This document shows, in pieces, positions 11,018 to 23,000 of a stretch of DNA of 64,000 bases. Both the position numbers and the translations under genes were made by a program. How positions within the stretch are numbered: position 1 is the stretch's first letter; each line of letters starts with the position of its first letter. Source of the stretch: Spirochaetaceae bacterium. GTDB lineage: Bacteria; Spirochaetota; Spirochaetia; Treponematales; Treponemataceae. The DNA lies in NCBI GenBank assembly GCA_017936665.1, contig JAGBFB010000018.1, positions 124,001-188,000 of the forward strand, given 5' to 3'. The notes beneath the pieces were generated by a model. The model was given only the letters and a program-made list of their open reading frames with translations. It was not told the origin of the DNA and did no database searches.

Positions 11018-14000
11018 TTAATGTCCTTTACCATTACCTATATAATACGCAGCCCTATAATAACCACCACTATAGTAAGCATGGGCTGATTCCCAAGAAC
11101 TTGTTGTTGGGCTAGGATGAGCCTCTACACTTGCCCTGTTATTTGAAACAGTATGACTTAACGGAGCAGACATAGTTTCCCAACCACCTTCAGTAATTCC
11201 GTCATTATTCAAATCCAAAGATTTATCATAGAATGCCGTATTCAATCCGTCAAAAGAACCTAAACTAGATAAATATCCAATGTAAGGAGTTGTTTCTCTA
11301 ACTGTAATATCTACATTCATTGGTGAGTTTTCTGCAATAACAACACTCTTTCCAAAAACGTATGGACTGTTACCATCATTTGGATTGTTTGTTGATTTAA
11401 CATAAATCAACTCACCTCTACCATTTACAAATACAACATGTACATATCCTTCGCTATCTATTTGCATATCTACATAGTTACCATTTGTAGTTGTATAATT
11501 AGGGTCAGTTGGATCTGTTATAACACGTTGAACAGTCCAGTTTGTTTCTGCCTTTTTAGGATTTTCAACATTTGCCCTAGCAAGTTTTACTACTTTATTT
11601 ACAGAATCATAATATGCCAACACAGGAAAATATTTATCATTAGTTAAATCTATACCAACATATTCACCTGTAGCAGACGATCTTGTTAAACCATCCTTAA
11701 ATACTTCTGATTCATATTCCATACCAAGAGTTATGTTTTTTGCTTCATCAGCTATAATATTTGTACCTTTAGTTTCATCTTTTGTTCCGTTTAAAGCAGC
11801 ATAATCGTGTTCGTCATAAGTTCCATCAATATTAACCCAAGAAGCTTCAAAATTTCCTCGTCCAACATGATACATATTCATGCTAATATTTGAATAGTGA
11901 ATTGACATTGTATCTATATCATAATATGCAGTATGAATATAACCATCCATATTTATATCTTTTCTTACAAGTCTAAAGTTTTTAAACTGCTGAAATTGCT
12001 TGTCATGATACAGCAATTCATACCTAGACATATAATAGCCTCTAAAGTCGGTAAAATGCTCTGAACCAAGAGAAGATATTTTAGGATCATATAAATGTAA
12101 TCCTCCAGCATCTGCTCTATTTGCACTCCAATTGTTATAACTTCCTCCAGATTGATAGTTTGCCATGTATGCTACATTTACAATTGGAGCATCCCCTGTT
12201 CCTGTTACAAAAATTGTTGTTTCTTCTGGAGAGTCATATCCATTGAATACTGCAGTAGAATTTCCATTAACAGTTGTGTAGTAAACATTATGCATAGAAT
12301 AGTTTGTAAAAGAAGCATACAAGTTACCAGAATCATCCATATCCATTGCAGGATATGCTGGATTTTGGGCTAAAATAACCCCAGTAGCACCTACTTCATT
12401 ATTACCAAATCTATCAGTATCTTGCCAAATTCTGATAAAACGGTCGTCTGTCCAGAATTTAGAAGCTGAATCTTTTGCTTCTAAATTTGAATCAAGATTT
12501 CGTTCATTTGTATTGTTTACAGCAGGAACTCCATTTACTGTTAAATGTAAATATCCATCTTTTGCATCATTTGAAACCGTAAATGTAATATTTGAGCCAG
12601 CCTTTACCACACTTTCCATTGTAGATAGTGTTGTTTTACCTATATTATCACTTGCAATAGTTAACTTCACGGTACCAGCTGTAAGGTTAAAGCCTTCAAT
12701 GGTGTTACCTGTTTCATTTCTTAAAAGAGGATATGCCCCACTTCTACTGCGTTTTGTCATGTAACCACTATTACGTTTTACGTCTGTAATATATGGAACA
12801 ACATCCACAGTCATTGAGTTATATCCCCAGTTTTCAGAACTAAATTTATTTGACTCTGTACGTGGTTTATTTTGAGAATCAATGTACTCTACAACATTAT
12901 TAGAATTAGCACCTGCATCATTTACATGTACTGAAATTGAAACATTAGTAGCAGCAGTTTTATTTGTATCTAATGGAATAGCCCATTCTACATAATGGCC
13001 ACTAAGACCTAATGTGCTATTAATAACGGCTCCATTATTTGATAATAATTGACTACCTTGCCAACTTGCAATTTCAATTTCTTCGTTACCTTGTAAAGTT
13101 GTATTCAAAGTAATAGAAGTTATACGTTGATCATCATAAACTTCTCCACGAAGAATAATTGTTCCACTTACATCAGGATCTTTTGTACTATTATCATTTG
13201 TAGAGTTATTTCTAGGTTCAATATGACCTTGAATAACTTCTTCTAAATCAAAGTTTGTTTCTGTATATAAACTTCCTCTTTCTTTATTTGATGATTTAGA
13301 AGATTCTACAATTGTATTAAGTTCAAAGAATTGAGTAACAGGTTTTACATCATCTTTGTTGTCAAGAATTAGACCAAGTTCTGTTGTTCCACTAGAAAGG
13401 AAAAGATCGTCTTCTACAGTGTCTTCTACCCAAACAACATATTCAGCCTCGCCATCTTCTGGGAAAGAATCAATTGTAAATACACCATCAGAAGAATAAA
13501 GAGTATCAGCTATGTTTGGACAATTTAAGTAATATTTTAAAGGTTCTTTTCCACCAGTAACATTTACTTTTATTTGTAATACATTATTCTTTACAACAAA
13601 TCCCGTATTTAATAAATCTGATGAACTATCATAACGACTATCTTCATCTCCTGAACCATCCTGTGTTATTTCACAAGAATTATCACCATCAATATCCGTT
13701 GCAAGAACTATAGAAGTAATGATAGGAGCATGATTTTGTACAAACATTGAGTCTTTATAGAAACGAGCATTACCTGCAATATCAACTACAACATAAGTAA
13801 TTTCATAAACACCATCTGGTAAATTTGTAGAATCGATTGTTACCATCCATTCTCCATTTGCCTTGAGGTTTTCATCGTAACCGTCACCATCACCATTAGA
13901 ACCGTTATCTAGCAAGCCTTCTGCCTTATCAATAATGATATATTCTGTTGGATTAGAACTATTATTATTGTTTCGTTTTATATCTTTGATACTTGCAACA

Positions 14001-17000
14001 GGGAAATAAACATCTTCTAGTTCATCTTTTTCATTTCTCAAAGAAATTTTACTTTCAAGTAAAGTACTATTACTTTCAGATTTTCCTGCATTGTAAACAT
14101 TGCCATCTTTTGTAAAGAATAGCATTACATAATCAATTCCACTACCGTTAATTTCGTCAGAAATTTTTCCTGAAAGTAATGCTGACTTAGATTTTATACG
14201 TAAATGATTTCCTCTTGCTTCACTTTCACGATGATCTCCTGTAGTATCTCCTACAACAGATTCTGTGGCAATTTTGTAAGATTTACCATCGATTGTTTCA
14301 GCAATAGAAGCAATCGGAGCAGAGTTATCAATTGTGTATTTAAATGTTTCTTCAGAAGTTTTATTGTTTTCAACCTGACCTGAAGCATCTTTAGAGTTAT
14401 CTTCTGCATAAATTTTTAATGTGATTATATTTCCACATCGGTCATTTATTTCAGTCGTATTGAGAGTAATAGTTTCATTGTGTGAATTATCCATTGGAGA
14501 ACCAGAAGCAATTTCATATTCTCCTTTATTACCTTTTGCAGTTACAGACCAATAAGTAATTTGCCCATCATCAACGAAAGTTAAATCGTAATTAATATTT
14601 CCACCAATGTAAGAACCTTCAACAGGAATCTTATCAATGTTGTTAATAATAATACTTGGACTTCCTGAGTCAATTTTAAGTGTAAACTCTTTTATGTCAC
14701 TTAATTTTGTTTTTGCTAAACTTCCTTCATCGTCAGCTTTTTCATCAAGAGCAATTACTCTAATTGTAAGAGAAGTTTCTTCCAAGTCTACATTTGTTGC
14801 AAAATACTTCTGTAAGTTTCCAGCAATATCAAACTCGCTATCTTTATTAAGCATTAAGTTCCATGTTGTAGTAGTTTTGCCATTTTCACCAAGATTTACT
14901 TTGTACCACTTATTTTTTGATTCAAAATAGTTAGCATCATCTACTGGAAGAGTAAAAGTTTTATTTTCTTCATCAACAGTAATTGACTGAGGATTTGTAA
15001 TTCCATATTCAACATTTGAATAGTCAACACTAAATGTATCAGAATCTAATCGAGATTTGAGAATGCCATCTACATAATTTCCACCATCAAGTTCAACATT
15101 TACCCAAACGCTATGAACACTATTATCATCTGAAACTGTTCCAGAAAGAGTTGTTGTTCCACCAACATTTGCTACGAGTTTAGATTCTTCTAAAACAGTT
15201 TTTGGAGAAAGAACCAATACTTCTGGTTTATCAGTATCTGTATCAACTTTTATTGGCATTGCACAATAGTTGATATTTCCTGCTGCGTCAATTGCAACAA
15301 GATGAACTTCTAGAGTCTGAATAATATTATTGTTGTTGTCAACATCGGAGTCTAATAATTCTTTTGTTTTTCCTTCTGTAAAATATTTTAAGGTGTCAAT
15401 ATCTGCTGTAAAACCATTATTTGCATCACTCAATCTTTTCCAAAATCCTATTAGTGAAGGAACAGGATTTTCAGAAACACCATCTTCATTTATATCTTGA
15501 ATACCACCGTTTTCTACAGATACAGAAGTTACTTTTCCATTTATCTTAGTTACTTTAGTTGTACCACCAATTTGATAATAAATCTGACTCATTTTAAAAT
15601 CATCAATGTTTGCAGTAACAGTTGTATTTCCTATTGGCGAATTAACTTCAGTACCTACTGTTATAATTCCATCAGAATCTACAGAATATGAGTATGGTTT
15701 AATAAAATTAATTTTTGGAGCAGTATTATCACATGAAACCTTGCTTTTTATTTCGTATTGGTTATCACCTGTATCATATGCAACTACAATAATTTGATAA
15801 TCATCAGGATATATGAAAGGAGAATTATAGTCTTCCCATGTATATTTCCAATCGTATCTTTTTTCTGAGTTATTCCATTCTAATCCATCTGATAAAGTAA
15901 ATGTCTTCTTAAATTTATCTTTTTCAGATTGTGTATACTTGTTATGTGTAACAGAAAGTTCAACTCTATCAATTGTTCCACCAAATTTATCTACTACAGT
16001 TCCAGAAACAGTTAGAGGATCCCCTTGTTTTATCAATTCTTGTAAATCATTTAAAGTTGGATCAGGAGCATTTCTATCAACTATAAATTCAGCTGATTCA
16101 CCACTAGCAGAATGTCCAGCACCGTCAGTAACTGAATATTTTATTTTCCAAATACCGTCTTTTTCTGTAGATACAGTAGACATATTTATCTTAAAGTTTC
16201 CAGAAGTTGAACCTAAAAAGTCCATTTCAGCTCCTGCATATTCTACAAATTCAGTTTCACCATTTGCTTTGTAGCAGAAATCATATTTAAAAGCATAAAC
16301 ACCAGAAGTTTCATCAAGGTATGAAACCGTTACATTTGGAGCAGAACCAGTTTGCTTTGTAGAACCATCGTCTTCAATATTCGTAAATTCAATTGTAGGA
16401 GATTTTGAATCCAGTTTTACTGATAAATTAACTGAAGATGATTTTTTACAAGTATCAGTTGCAGTAACTACAATAATTAAAGAGCCGTCAGTAGTTGTAG
16501 GAACATTAAAAGACCAATGGTTAGTTGATTCGTCATAAGAACCTTCCAATTCTGATGATGAGCCCTGTATTTTAGCAGTTACTGATGCTATTCCACTAGC
16601 ATCAGTTGCATTACCTTCAACAGTAAAACCTTCTGTTTTAGAACCAATATCATTATTTGGATAACTAGTTTCTATAAATGGAATGTCTGTATCTAATGAA
16701 ACTTTAATTATTTTTGGTTCAGATTGATTTCCTGCATTATCAAAGGCACATGCATAAACGTCATGTATACCTGCACCGTAGCCACTAAAATCTAATACAG
16801 CTGACCAAGTAAGAGTCCCTTCAGAAGAAATATTTCCTGTAGCAAGTACAGAATTTTCATCATCAATTCCTGTTACATTTGATCCTATTCTTAGTCTAAC
16901 CTGATTAATTTTACTTACGCCATTGTCTTTTTCACCTTGAACATTATCAAAAGCAGTACCATCAACTCTAGTTTGAGGAGAATCTCCATCCACAGTTAAA

Positions 17001-20000
17001 GATGTTTTGTTAAGAGTTACAGTTGGTGCAATAGTATCAACAAGATATGTAAAATCAACAGATTTGTAATTACCAATTTTGTCAAAAGCAGAAATCGTGA
17101 TTGTTTCTTTTGCTAATGGAATAGTAAAGTTATAAGAAAATGTTCCATCCTCTTCCAAGCCTGCTCCAAGTCCTAGAGTAGCAATAGGTCCACTTGCAGA
17201 TTGTAAAGCTACAGATTCAATTCCATTTGCATCAGTTACTTTTCCTGATATTGTAAATTCATTTTTTACAAATTGCCCAGTAGTATTATCAAGTGTTAAT
17301 TGTGGTTGACCATCATCTATAGCTATATAATAAGTTTCTTCAAAATAACTATATCGAGTAGAAGATGTATCTTTATAATTTACGTCAACTACCCTAAAAG
17401 TAACTTCATGACGACCATAAGACAAATCTTGTACAGAATAATTCATAATTTTTTGAGCAGAATTTACATCTATTACTTTTTTAAAATCACCACCATTTCT
17501 ACTTACATAATATTCTTTAACAGAATCATCATCTGATAGAGTAAAAATCATATTAGGGTTGGAAGTACCAAAAACATTTTTACCACCAGAAACTGTCCAA
17601 CCTGCATCTTCTTTCCTTGCTAAAACATCAAAGTTTGAAGGTACTAATCCAGGTCTGTCTAATTCCTGATTAATAATAGGCGATACACTTGTAACAGCAA
17701 AATTTTCTGCTTCATCTATTGCTTTAATTCGTAATGGTAAATTTCCTGTATACTTTGTTGTATCAACAGAAATTTCAATTCCATTTGCAATCTCTTGTGG
17801 ATTAAATGCAGTTGCCTTTTTTGATGCAGCCCAATCTACATTATCTTGCAATGATGAATCACAAGTATAATATGCAGAAACAATAGAATTAGTATCAGAA
17901 AGAGAAGCTTTTACTTTAACAATACCATTTACTGTTTCTTTTCCTTCATGTGTAATTTGATGTGCAATTGAAATTATCTTTATTACAGGTTTATCATTAT
18001 TTACAGTGAAATCAAATTTATAATCATCATCACCAGAAACATTCCCTGCTTTATCAGTTGCTCTAAGTTTTAAAGTATAGTTTTTATTTTTTTCTAAGTT
18101 AGATAATTCCAATGATAATGTTGCTTTTTGCCCAACAACTTCAATCCATCCATTTGCATCAGACCCATCTAGTAATATTTGTTTTCCATCAACAAATAAT
18201 TGATATTCTACTTTGTTTATACCATTAGTATCTTCAACATCACCGGTAATAACAAAGTTTCTAGTATCAAGAATCTTATTATTTGTTAAATTATTTAGTG
18301 TAATTACTGGATTTATTGTATCAACAACTACAACACGAGAAATTACTGTAGAAAGAGTAACAACTTCAGATTCTAGTGTATAAGTATATTCTCCATCATT
18401 CTCATGTGTTTCAGCATTTATAGGAATTTCAATTTTAAATTCATCATTTATCATTGATGATACTTCGATATATCCATCCTTGCCTTCAACATCACCAGTT
18501 TTCAAACATGTATATGATAACGGCAAATTGCTACTTTCATCACTTGTTCTTGACTGTCCAATTAAGAAGTTTTTGCCTGAAATTTTTGTTGCACCAGTCA
18601 TATATCCACGATAGTATGAAGCGTAAGGATTATCTACCTGTTCTTGATTTTGTTCTAGTTTTGGTTGAACAGCAGAAAGATTTTTTTCTGTAAGTTTTGG
18701 AGCTCCTGACGTTACAGTAAAAATACAATCAGCAAAAGAAGATAAAGTTGAAGTTGAAAAACTAACTCTTATCTTGTAGTATCCAGAATGCCAATTTTCA
18801 TTTATGTTATCCACAGGATGAGAATCAATTTGAAAGTTCAAACTTTCCCCTACTGCTGTAAGTTTAACTTGTTTTTCGCCCTCTTCTCCTGCTTTTACTG
18901 TACTTGAGTCTATAATCCACTTTGTTTTGTTATCAGCCCAAGAAGTTTCATTTTCAGAAGTTGGAAATTCTGCAAATTCTTTGGAATCTTCACTTTTTAC
19001 AAGATACACTTTCATTGAATCATATTGAATTGCACTTCCATCAGTTGGAGGCATAATAGTTCCTAAAACTGGAGAACCAATTCCTATTCCTGCATTTCCA
19101 TCTTCTGTTATATTTAACCATTTTACTTTTGCAGTATCTTTTGCAAAATAAGTAAATCCAGGGTAGTTTCCTTTTGAAAGATCACCTTTTCCGTCGTTTA
19201 CTTTTTTATTTTCAATTTTTTTGCTACTTAATTTTATTTTGTCTATATTTTCTTTTAATTTATCTTCTATACCTTGATCTACATAACCAATATCGTTTAT
19301 AGATGGGAAACTAATATTTTTTTCAGCACCTACTATATTGTTACTTAATAAATCAAAAATATCATATTTGTGGTAACAATAAGTATTTACATTACCACCA
19401 TCATCTTTTGCAACAATATAATAGTAATATTCTCCATCAGCAATTGAAGGAGATTCAAGTGTTACATTAAAGGTATTTGTTCCATCTGCGATGATAGGCT
19501 CTGTTATCATCTCTTTACCAGTTTTATCAATAACATATGCTCTTACTTCAGTAATAGTGGTAGCATCGTAAACTTCGCCTTTTATTGTTACAGTTTTATA
19601 CATTTCAGGCCAGTTTGATGTTACGTAAGCATTTGGACTTGTTATCAATACTGTAGGGGCCGTATTATCAATTGTGTAAACTATATCTTGAGTAGAATTT
19701 CGGTAGGCATCTGATACTGAAACAGTTACATTATAATCTCCGTCTGGCAACTCAAAAGATCCATCTGGTTTTGGAGTATTTATAGTAACAGAGAATTTAT
19801 CATTTGCAACGTTTGCAGGAAATTTATATATTTTACCAGTCTTTATATTTCTAAAAGTTACTTCACAACTTGCTACTTTTACTTCGTCGCTTGCAACTCC
19901 TGTCATAGTAAAACTATCCTTCAAGACTTCCTTTGGTTCAGGATAATCAATTGATACTTTTGGAGCTTGAGTATCAACAGCCTTACCAAGACCAGGATCA

Positions 20001-20077
20001 CATGTCATAAAAAGACAAGTTATAAAAAGAGAAAATAATATTCGTGATAATTTTATTAAATTTTTTCTAGTAAACAT
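11018..20077 (-). CDS. Giant Ig-like repeat lipoprotein, paralog B (3019 aa)
   Basis: Complete 3019-residue gene. The signal segment is hydrophobic and has C26 in LFMTC-DPG; T at -1 departs from the usual lipobox but spirochaete signals are permissive. After VDTQAPKV come over 20 tandem Ig-like domains to about residue 2300. The tail has the same order as paralog A: VDVVPYIT domain, WTDDRFIRIWQ, propeller-like repeats and a Gly/Tyr-rich end (YYSGGYYRAAYY). The ATG is 20 nt after the stop of the 1981-residue gene, so the two are almost certainly cotranscribed, though no strong ribosome binding site is visible. Some stretches match paralog A at DNA level, e.g. 35 identical bases at 12795-12829 and 1676-1710, which points to duplication or gene conversion. 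No catalytic motif was seen; an extended surface fibre or adhesin is the best guess. Confidence 0.92.
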   Translation of the reverse strand: MFTRKNLIKLSRILFSLFITCLFMTCDPGLGKAVDTQAPKVSIDYPEPKEVLKDSFTMTGVASDEVKVASCEVTFRNIKTGKIYKFPANVANDKFSVTINTPKPDGSFELPDGDYNVTVSVSDAYRNSTQDIVYTIDNTAPTVLITSPNAYVTSNWPEMYKTVTIKGEVYDATTITEVRAYVIDKTGKEMITEPIIADGTNTFNVTLESPSIADGEYYYYIVAKDDGGNVNTYCYHKYDIFDLLSNNIVGAEKNISFPSINDIGYVDQGIEDKLKENIDKIKLSSKKIENKKVNDGKGDLSKGNYPGFTYFAKDTAKVKWLNITEDGNAGIGIGSPVLGTIMPPTDGSAIQYDSMKVYLVKSEDSKEFAEFPTSENETSWADNKTKWIIDSSTVKAGEEGEKQVKLTAVGESLNFQIDSHPVDNINENWHSGYYKIRVSFSTSTLSSFADCIFTVTSGAPKLTEKNLSAVQPKLEQNQEQVDNPYASYYRGYMTGATKISGKNFLIGQSRTSDESSNLPLSYTCLKTGDVEGKDGYIEVSSMINDEFKIEIPINAETHENDGEYTYTLESEVVTLSTVISRVVVVDTINPVITLNNLTNNKILDTRNFVITGDVEDTNGINKVEYQLFVDGKQILLDGSDANGWIEVVGQKATLSLELSNLEKNKNYTLKLRATDKAGNVSGDDDYKFDFTVNNDKPVIKIISIAHQITHEGKETVNGIVKVKASLSDTNSIVSAYYTCDSSLQDNVDWAASKKATAFNPQEIANGIEISVDTTKYTGNLPLRIKAIDEAENFAVTSVSPIINQELDRPGLVPSNFDVLARKEDAGWTVSGGKNVFGTSNPNMIFTLSDDDSVKEYYVSRNGGDFKKVIDVNSAQKIMNYSVQDLSYGRHEVTFRVVDVNYKDTSSTRYSYFEETYYIAIDDGQPQLTLDNTTGQFVKNEFTISGKVTDANGIESVALQSASGPIATLGLGAGLEEDGTFSYNFTIPLAKETITISAFDKIGNYKSVDFTYLVDTIAPTVTLNKTSLTVDGDSPQTRVDGTAFDNVQGEKDNGVSKINQVRLRIGSNVTGIDDENSVLATGNISSEGTLTWSAVLDFSGYGAGIHDVYACAFDNAGNQSEPKIIKVSLDTDIPFIETSYPNNDIGSKTEGFTVEGNATDASGIASVTAKIQGSSSELEGSYDESTNHWSFNVPTTTDGSLIIVVTATDTCKKSSSVNLSVKLDSKSPTIEFTNIEDDGSTKQTGSAPNVTVSYLDETSGVYAFKYDFCYKANGETEFVEYAGAEMDFLGSTSGNFKINMSTVSTEKDGIWKIKYSVTDGAGHSASGESAEFIVDRNAPDPTLNDLQELIKQGDPLTVSGTVVDKFGGTIDRVELSVTHNKYTQSEKDKFKKTFTLSDGLEWNNSEKRYDWKYTWEDYNSPFIYPDDYQIIVVAYDTGDNQYEIKSKVSCDNTAPKINFIKPYSYSVDSDGIITVGTEVNSPIGNTTVTANIDDFKMSQIYYQIGGTTKVTKINGKVTSVSVENGGIQDINEDGVSENPVPSLIGFWKRLSDANNGFTADIDTLKYFTEGKTKELLDSDVDNNNNIIQTLEVHLVAIDAAGNINYCAMPIKVDTDTDKPEVLVLSPKTVLEESKLVANVGGTTTLSGTVSDDNSVHSVWVNVELDGGNYVDGILKSRLDSDTFSVDYSNVEYGITNPQSITVDEENKTFTLPVDDANYFESKNKWYKVNLGENGKTTTTWNLMLNKDSEFDIAGNLQKYFATNVDLEETSLTIRVIALDEKADDEGSLAKTKLSDIKEFTLKIDSGSPSIIINNIDKIPVEGSYIGGNINYDLTFVDDGQITYWSVTAKGNKGEYEIASGSPMDNSHNETITLNTTEINDRCGNIITLKIYAEDNSKDASGQVENNKTSEETFKYTIDNSAPIASIAETIDGKSYKIATESVVGDTTGDHRESEARGNHLRIKSKSALLSGKISDEINGSGIDYVMLFFTKDGNVYNAGKSESNSTLLESKISLRNEKDELEDVYFPVASIKDIKRNNNNSSNPTEYIIIDKAEGLLDNGSNGDGDGYDENLKANGEWMVTIDSTNLPDGVYEITYVVVDIAGNARFYKDSMFVQNHAPIITSIVLATDIDGDNSCEITQDGSGDEDSRYDSSSDLLNTGFVVKNNVLQIKVNVTGGKEPLKYYLNCPNIADTLYSSDGVFTIDSFPEDGEAEYVVWVEDTVEDDLFLSSGTTELGLILDNKDDVKPVTQFFELNTIVESSKSSNKERGSLYTETNFDLEEVIQGHIEPRNNSTNDNSTKDPDVSGTIILRGEVYDDQRITSITLNTTLQGNEEIEIASWQGSQLLSNNGAVINSTLGLSGHYVEWAIPLDTNKTAATNVSISVHVNDAGANSNNVVEYIDSQNKPRTESNKFSSENWGYNSMTVDVVPYITDVKRNSGYMTKRSRSGAYPLLRNETGNTIEGFNLTAGTVKLTIASDNIGKTTLSTMESVVKAGSNITFTVSNDAKDGYLHLTVNGVPAVNNTNERNLDSNLEAKDSASKFWTDDRFIRIWQDTDRFGNNEVGATGVILAQNPAYPAMDMDDSGNLYASFTNYSMHNVYYTTVNGNSTAVFNGYDSPEETTIFVTGTGDAPIVNVAYMANYQSGGSYNNWSANRADAGGLHLYDPKISSLGSEHFTDFRGYYMSRYELLYHDKQFQQFKNFRLVRKDINMDGYIHTAYYDIDTMSIHYSNISMNMYHVGRGNFEASWVNIDGTYDEHDYAALNGTKDETKGTNIIADEAKNITLGMEYESEVFKDGLTRSSATGEYVGIDLTNDKYFPVLAYYDSVNKVVKLARANVENPKKAETNWTVQRVITDPTDPNYTTTNGNYVDMQIDSEGYVHVVFVNGRGELIYVKSTNNPNDGNSPYVFGKSVVIAENSPMNVDITVRETTPYIGYLSSLGSFDGLNTAFYDKSLDLNNDGITEGGWETMSAPLSHTVSNNRASVEAHPSPTTSSWESAHAYYSGGYYRAAYYIGNGKGH

Positions 20078-20097
20078 GTCCTACCCCACTACACTCA

Positions 20098-23000
20098 TTA
20101 AAATACATTTACACGTAAACCAGCACTAACCTGTGGTACAACAGATGGAATTTTTTCTGTTGCATTTTCAGGTATTTCAACGTCTGTTGGAATAAACCAC
20201 AACTGGAACTCTGTGTACACAGAGAATGTTCTAAACATCTTCTGTTTTGGAATTGTAATTCTTGGGAATTCTAATTGTCCTAAAACAGCAGACAAGAACT
20301 GAGCCTTTCCACTTTGAGTTTCTGAGAATCTTGAGAAGTTTGCACCAAGAGTAACATTGGCACTTAACCATTCCCAGTCAGGTCCTAAGAAATATCTAAA
20401 TGGAATATAAGCAACGTTTGCCAAAAGTTTTGCACCAACAACATTTCCTCCGTAGCGGAATTTTGTTACTTCTGCACCACTCCAATTACAAAGCATTTCA
20501 TATTGACTTTGTGTCATTTGTCCAAACTGTGCCTGTAATTTTACGTTGTCATCAAAGAATGTTAATCCTAGACCAACATCAAACATAGTTGCACCTAAGA
20601 AGTGCCAGTCAAAATACAATCCTTGAATAAAACTTGGAACTTCATAAGAAGATTTATCTCCACTTCGCAAGGTAACCTTAACATTCTTAAGATTAATATT
20701 ATCAGAAGTAAGACCTGCAAATTCCAAAGTTTCATTGAATGCACCACCTGGAACAGGAGCAATAAGTTTAATATCTGGAGAATCTTTATCAATTTGAACA
20801 ATACATCTTGTTACTGCGGATTCACCGTTTTTCATAACTGCTCTAACAATTAAGAAGTGATAACCAGCAGGCATATCTTCATTTTCAACACGATAACGCC
20901 ATTTTTTTGTATTTCCTAATGGAATGAAAGTTTTACCGTTATCAAAACTGAGTTCTACATAACTTACTTCTTTTCTTTCAAGGCGTTCTTTTTCTTCTTT
21001 TGGAGTTTTCTTATCTCTTAAAGCAAGAATTTCAGATTCGGTGAAAGCATATCCACAACTTCCTTCGATGTATGGTCGTTCAAATGCAAAATCACCGTAT
21101 GTAAAATTGTCTATTGTTATCCATGGACCTTGAGGTTGATAAATGATATATGCTTCATTTGAAGAAATAATTTTATCTCCTAAAAGACCTCTAACTTGCA
21201 ATGTATGAGAACCAGAGGATAAATTTGTTGGAGAAAGCGTATATTTGAAATATCCTGTAGGAGACACTTCTGTAACAGCTATTTCTTGTCCATCTACGTA
21301 AAGAACGATTGTTTCAAAAGGTTGTTCTGTAACAACTGTTCCATACAAGTTGAACATACCTTGCAAATATTCACCATTCAATGGAGTAAGAATGTCAATT
21401 TTTGCTCCATCACTTTCTTTACTTAACTCAACATTTCTAGAAACACGAGTTACATTTCCACCAGCATCTTCACCGATAAGCTCGATGTTATAGAAACCAT
21501 CTGCCAAACCTGACAAATCAATTGTTTTGGTAATAATTTCTTCTGGAACAAATTCCATTTCTGCCAGTTCTGGAGGTACAGCCTTTTGTCTAAGTTCAAG
21601 ATTACTAATTTTAGCTTTTAAACTCTTTAAACCGATGTTGTCAGTAGTCTGTCCTGAGAAAAAGAGCATTTTTGTAGTTTTTGAACCGTCTATTGGTAAT
21701 TCAAGGTTAATTTCTGGAGCAGTATTATCTACGTTTATCAAACTTGAATAGATACCTTGAATATTGTATCCGTCCCAAACTTTAATAAAGATAGCATGAG
21801 TTCCGTCTTCAAGAACACGAGTATCAAATTCATAAGACCATTTTTCTGTTCCAGCAACTTCATTGAAAGTTACACCGTTATCTACAGAAACTTGAACTTT
21901 AGAAATACCGTTTTTATCACTTGCCCAACCAGAAACTAAAACCATTCCGTTTACAGTTTCATTGATATCTGGAAGTTCAACAGCACCTTTTGGTTCTTCA
22001 AGAGAAATTCTAAATGGTCTAACTACAGTTTTACTTCTGATTCCGTAAATATCCTCTGCATAAACTGTAACTGTGTGTTCATTATCTGTCATAGATTTTA
22101 ATGGAATTGGAATAGAGAAACTTGAACCATATCCTTCCACTTCAATAAAATCAGAATCATCTATTTTGTAATAGATTTTTGATTCACCGTCATCATCAAT
22201 TACAACACCTGAAATCAAAAAGTCATTTTGAATAATTTCGTTATCAGAAGGAACATGAATTTCTGGAACAGGTAAATCTGATTCTAAGTCAACAACAAAT
22301 TCCCATTCTTTAAATTCTAGTTTATTTCCAGCTTTATCTGTAAAAGTAAATTGCATATCTTGTGCTAATGGACAATTTTTATTTCCAACAAAAGTTGAAA
22401 TATAATGTTGCATTGGTAATTCCACATCACCTTCTTGTCCATTATAGAAAATTTGAGATGCCTTACCATTATCGGTTACTTCTAAAACCATTAAAGTTTC
22501 ACCGTTAATTCTATCTTCTGGGCATGGCACTAATACATTTACAGTTGGAGTACTTATATCTTTGAAAACAACAATTCTTTCTGTGTGAGTTTTTCCTGTT
22601 CTATCAGAAACTCTTACATCAATTGGAATTGGACCTTCTGAAACTTCTGCAAAATCAAGAGGAATATCAAAATCTACAGAACCAACATCTGAAACATCAA
22701 ATTTTGTCCAAGTTGCCCCATTATCCACAGAATATTCGCTTTGTAAAATTCCAACAGAATCTTTTACACTTCCCTTTAATTGAACTAAATTTTGAACATA
22801 AGAATAATTTGCAGGAGAAGCAATTTGCACAACAGGAGTATCAGAATCTACTATTACAGAAATTGGTTCTGATGTATAAGAAATTCCTTCTTTATCGTGT
22901 GCAACAACAACTACATTTTCGTAAATACCAGGTGTTTTTCCTGTGATAACAAGATTTTTATCTTGCACACTTAGTTCAAGCCCCGGAATATCCTCTAAGA

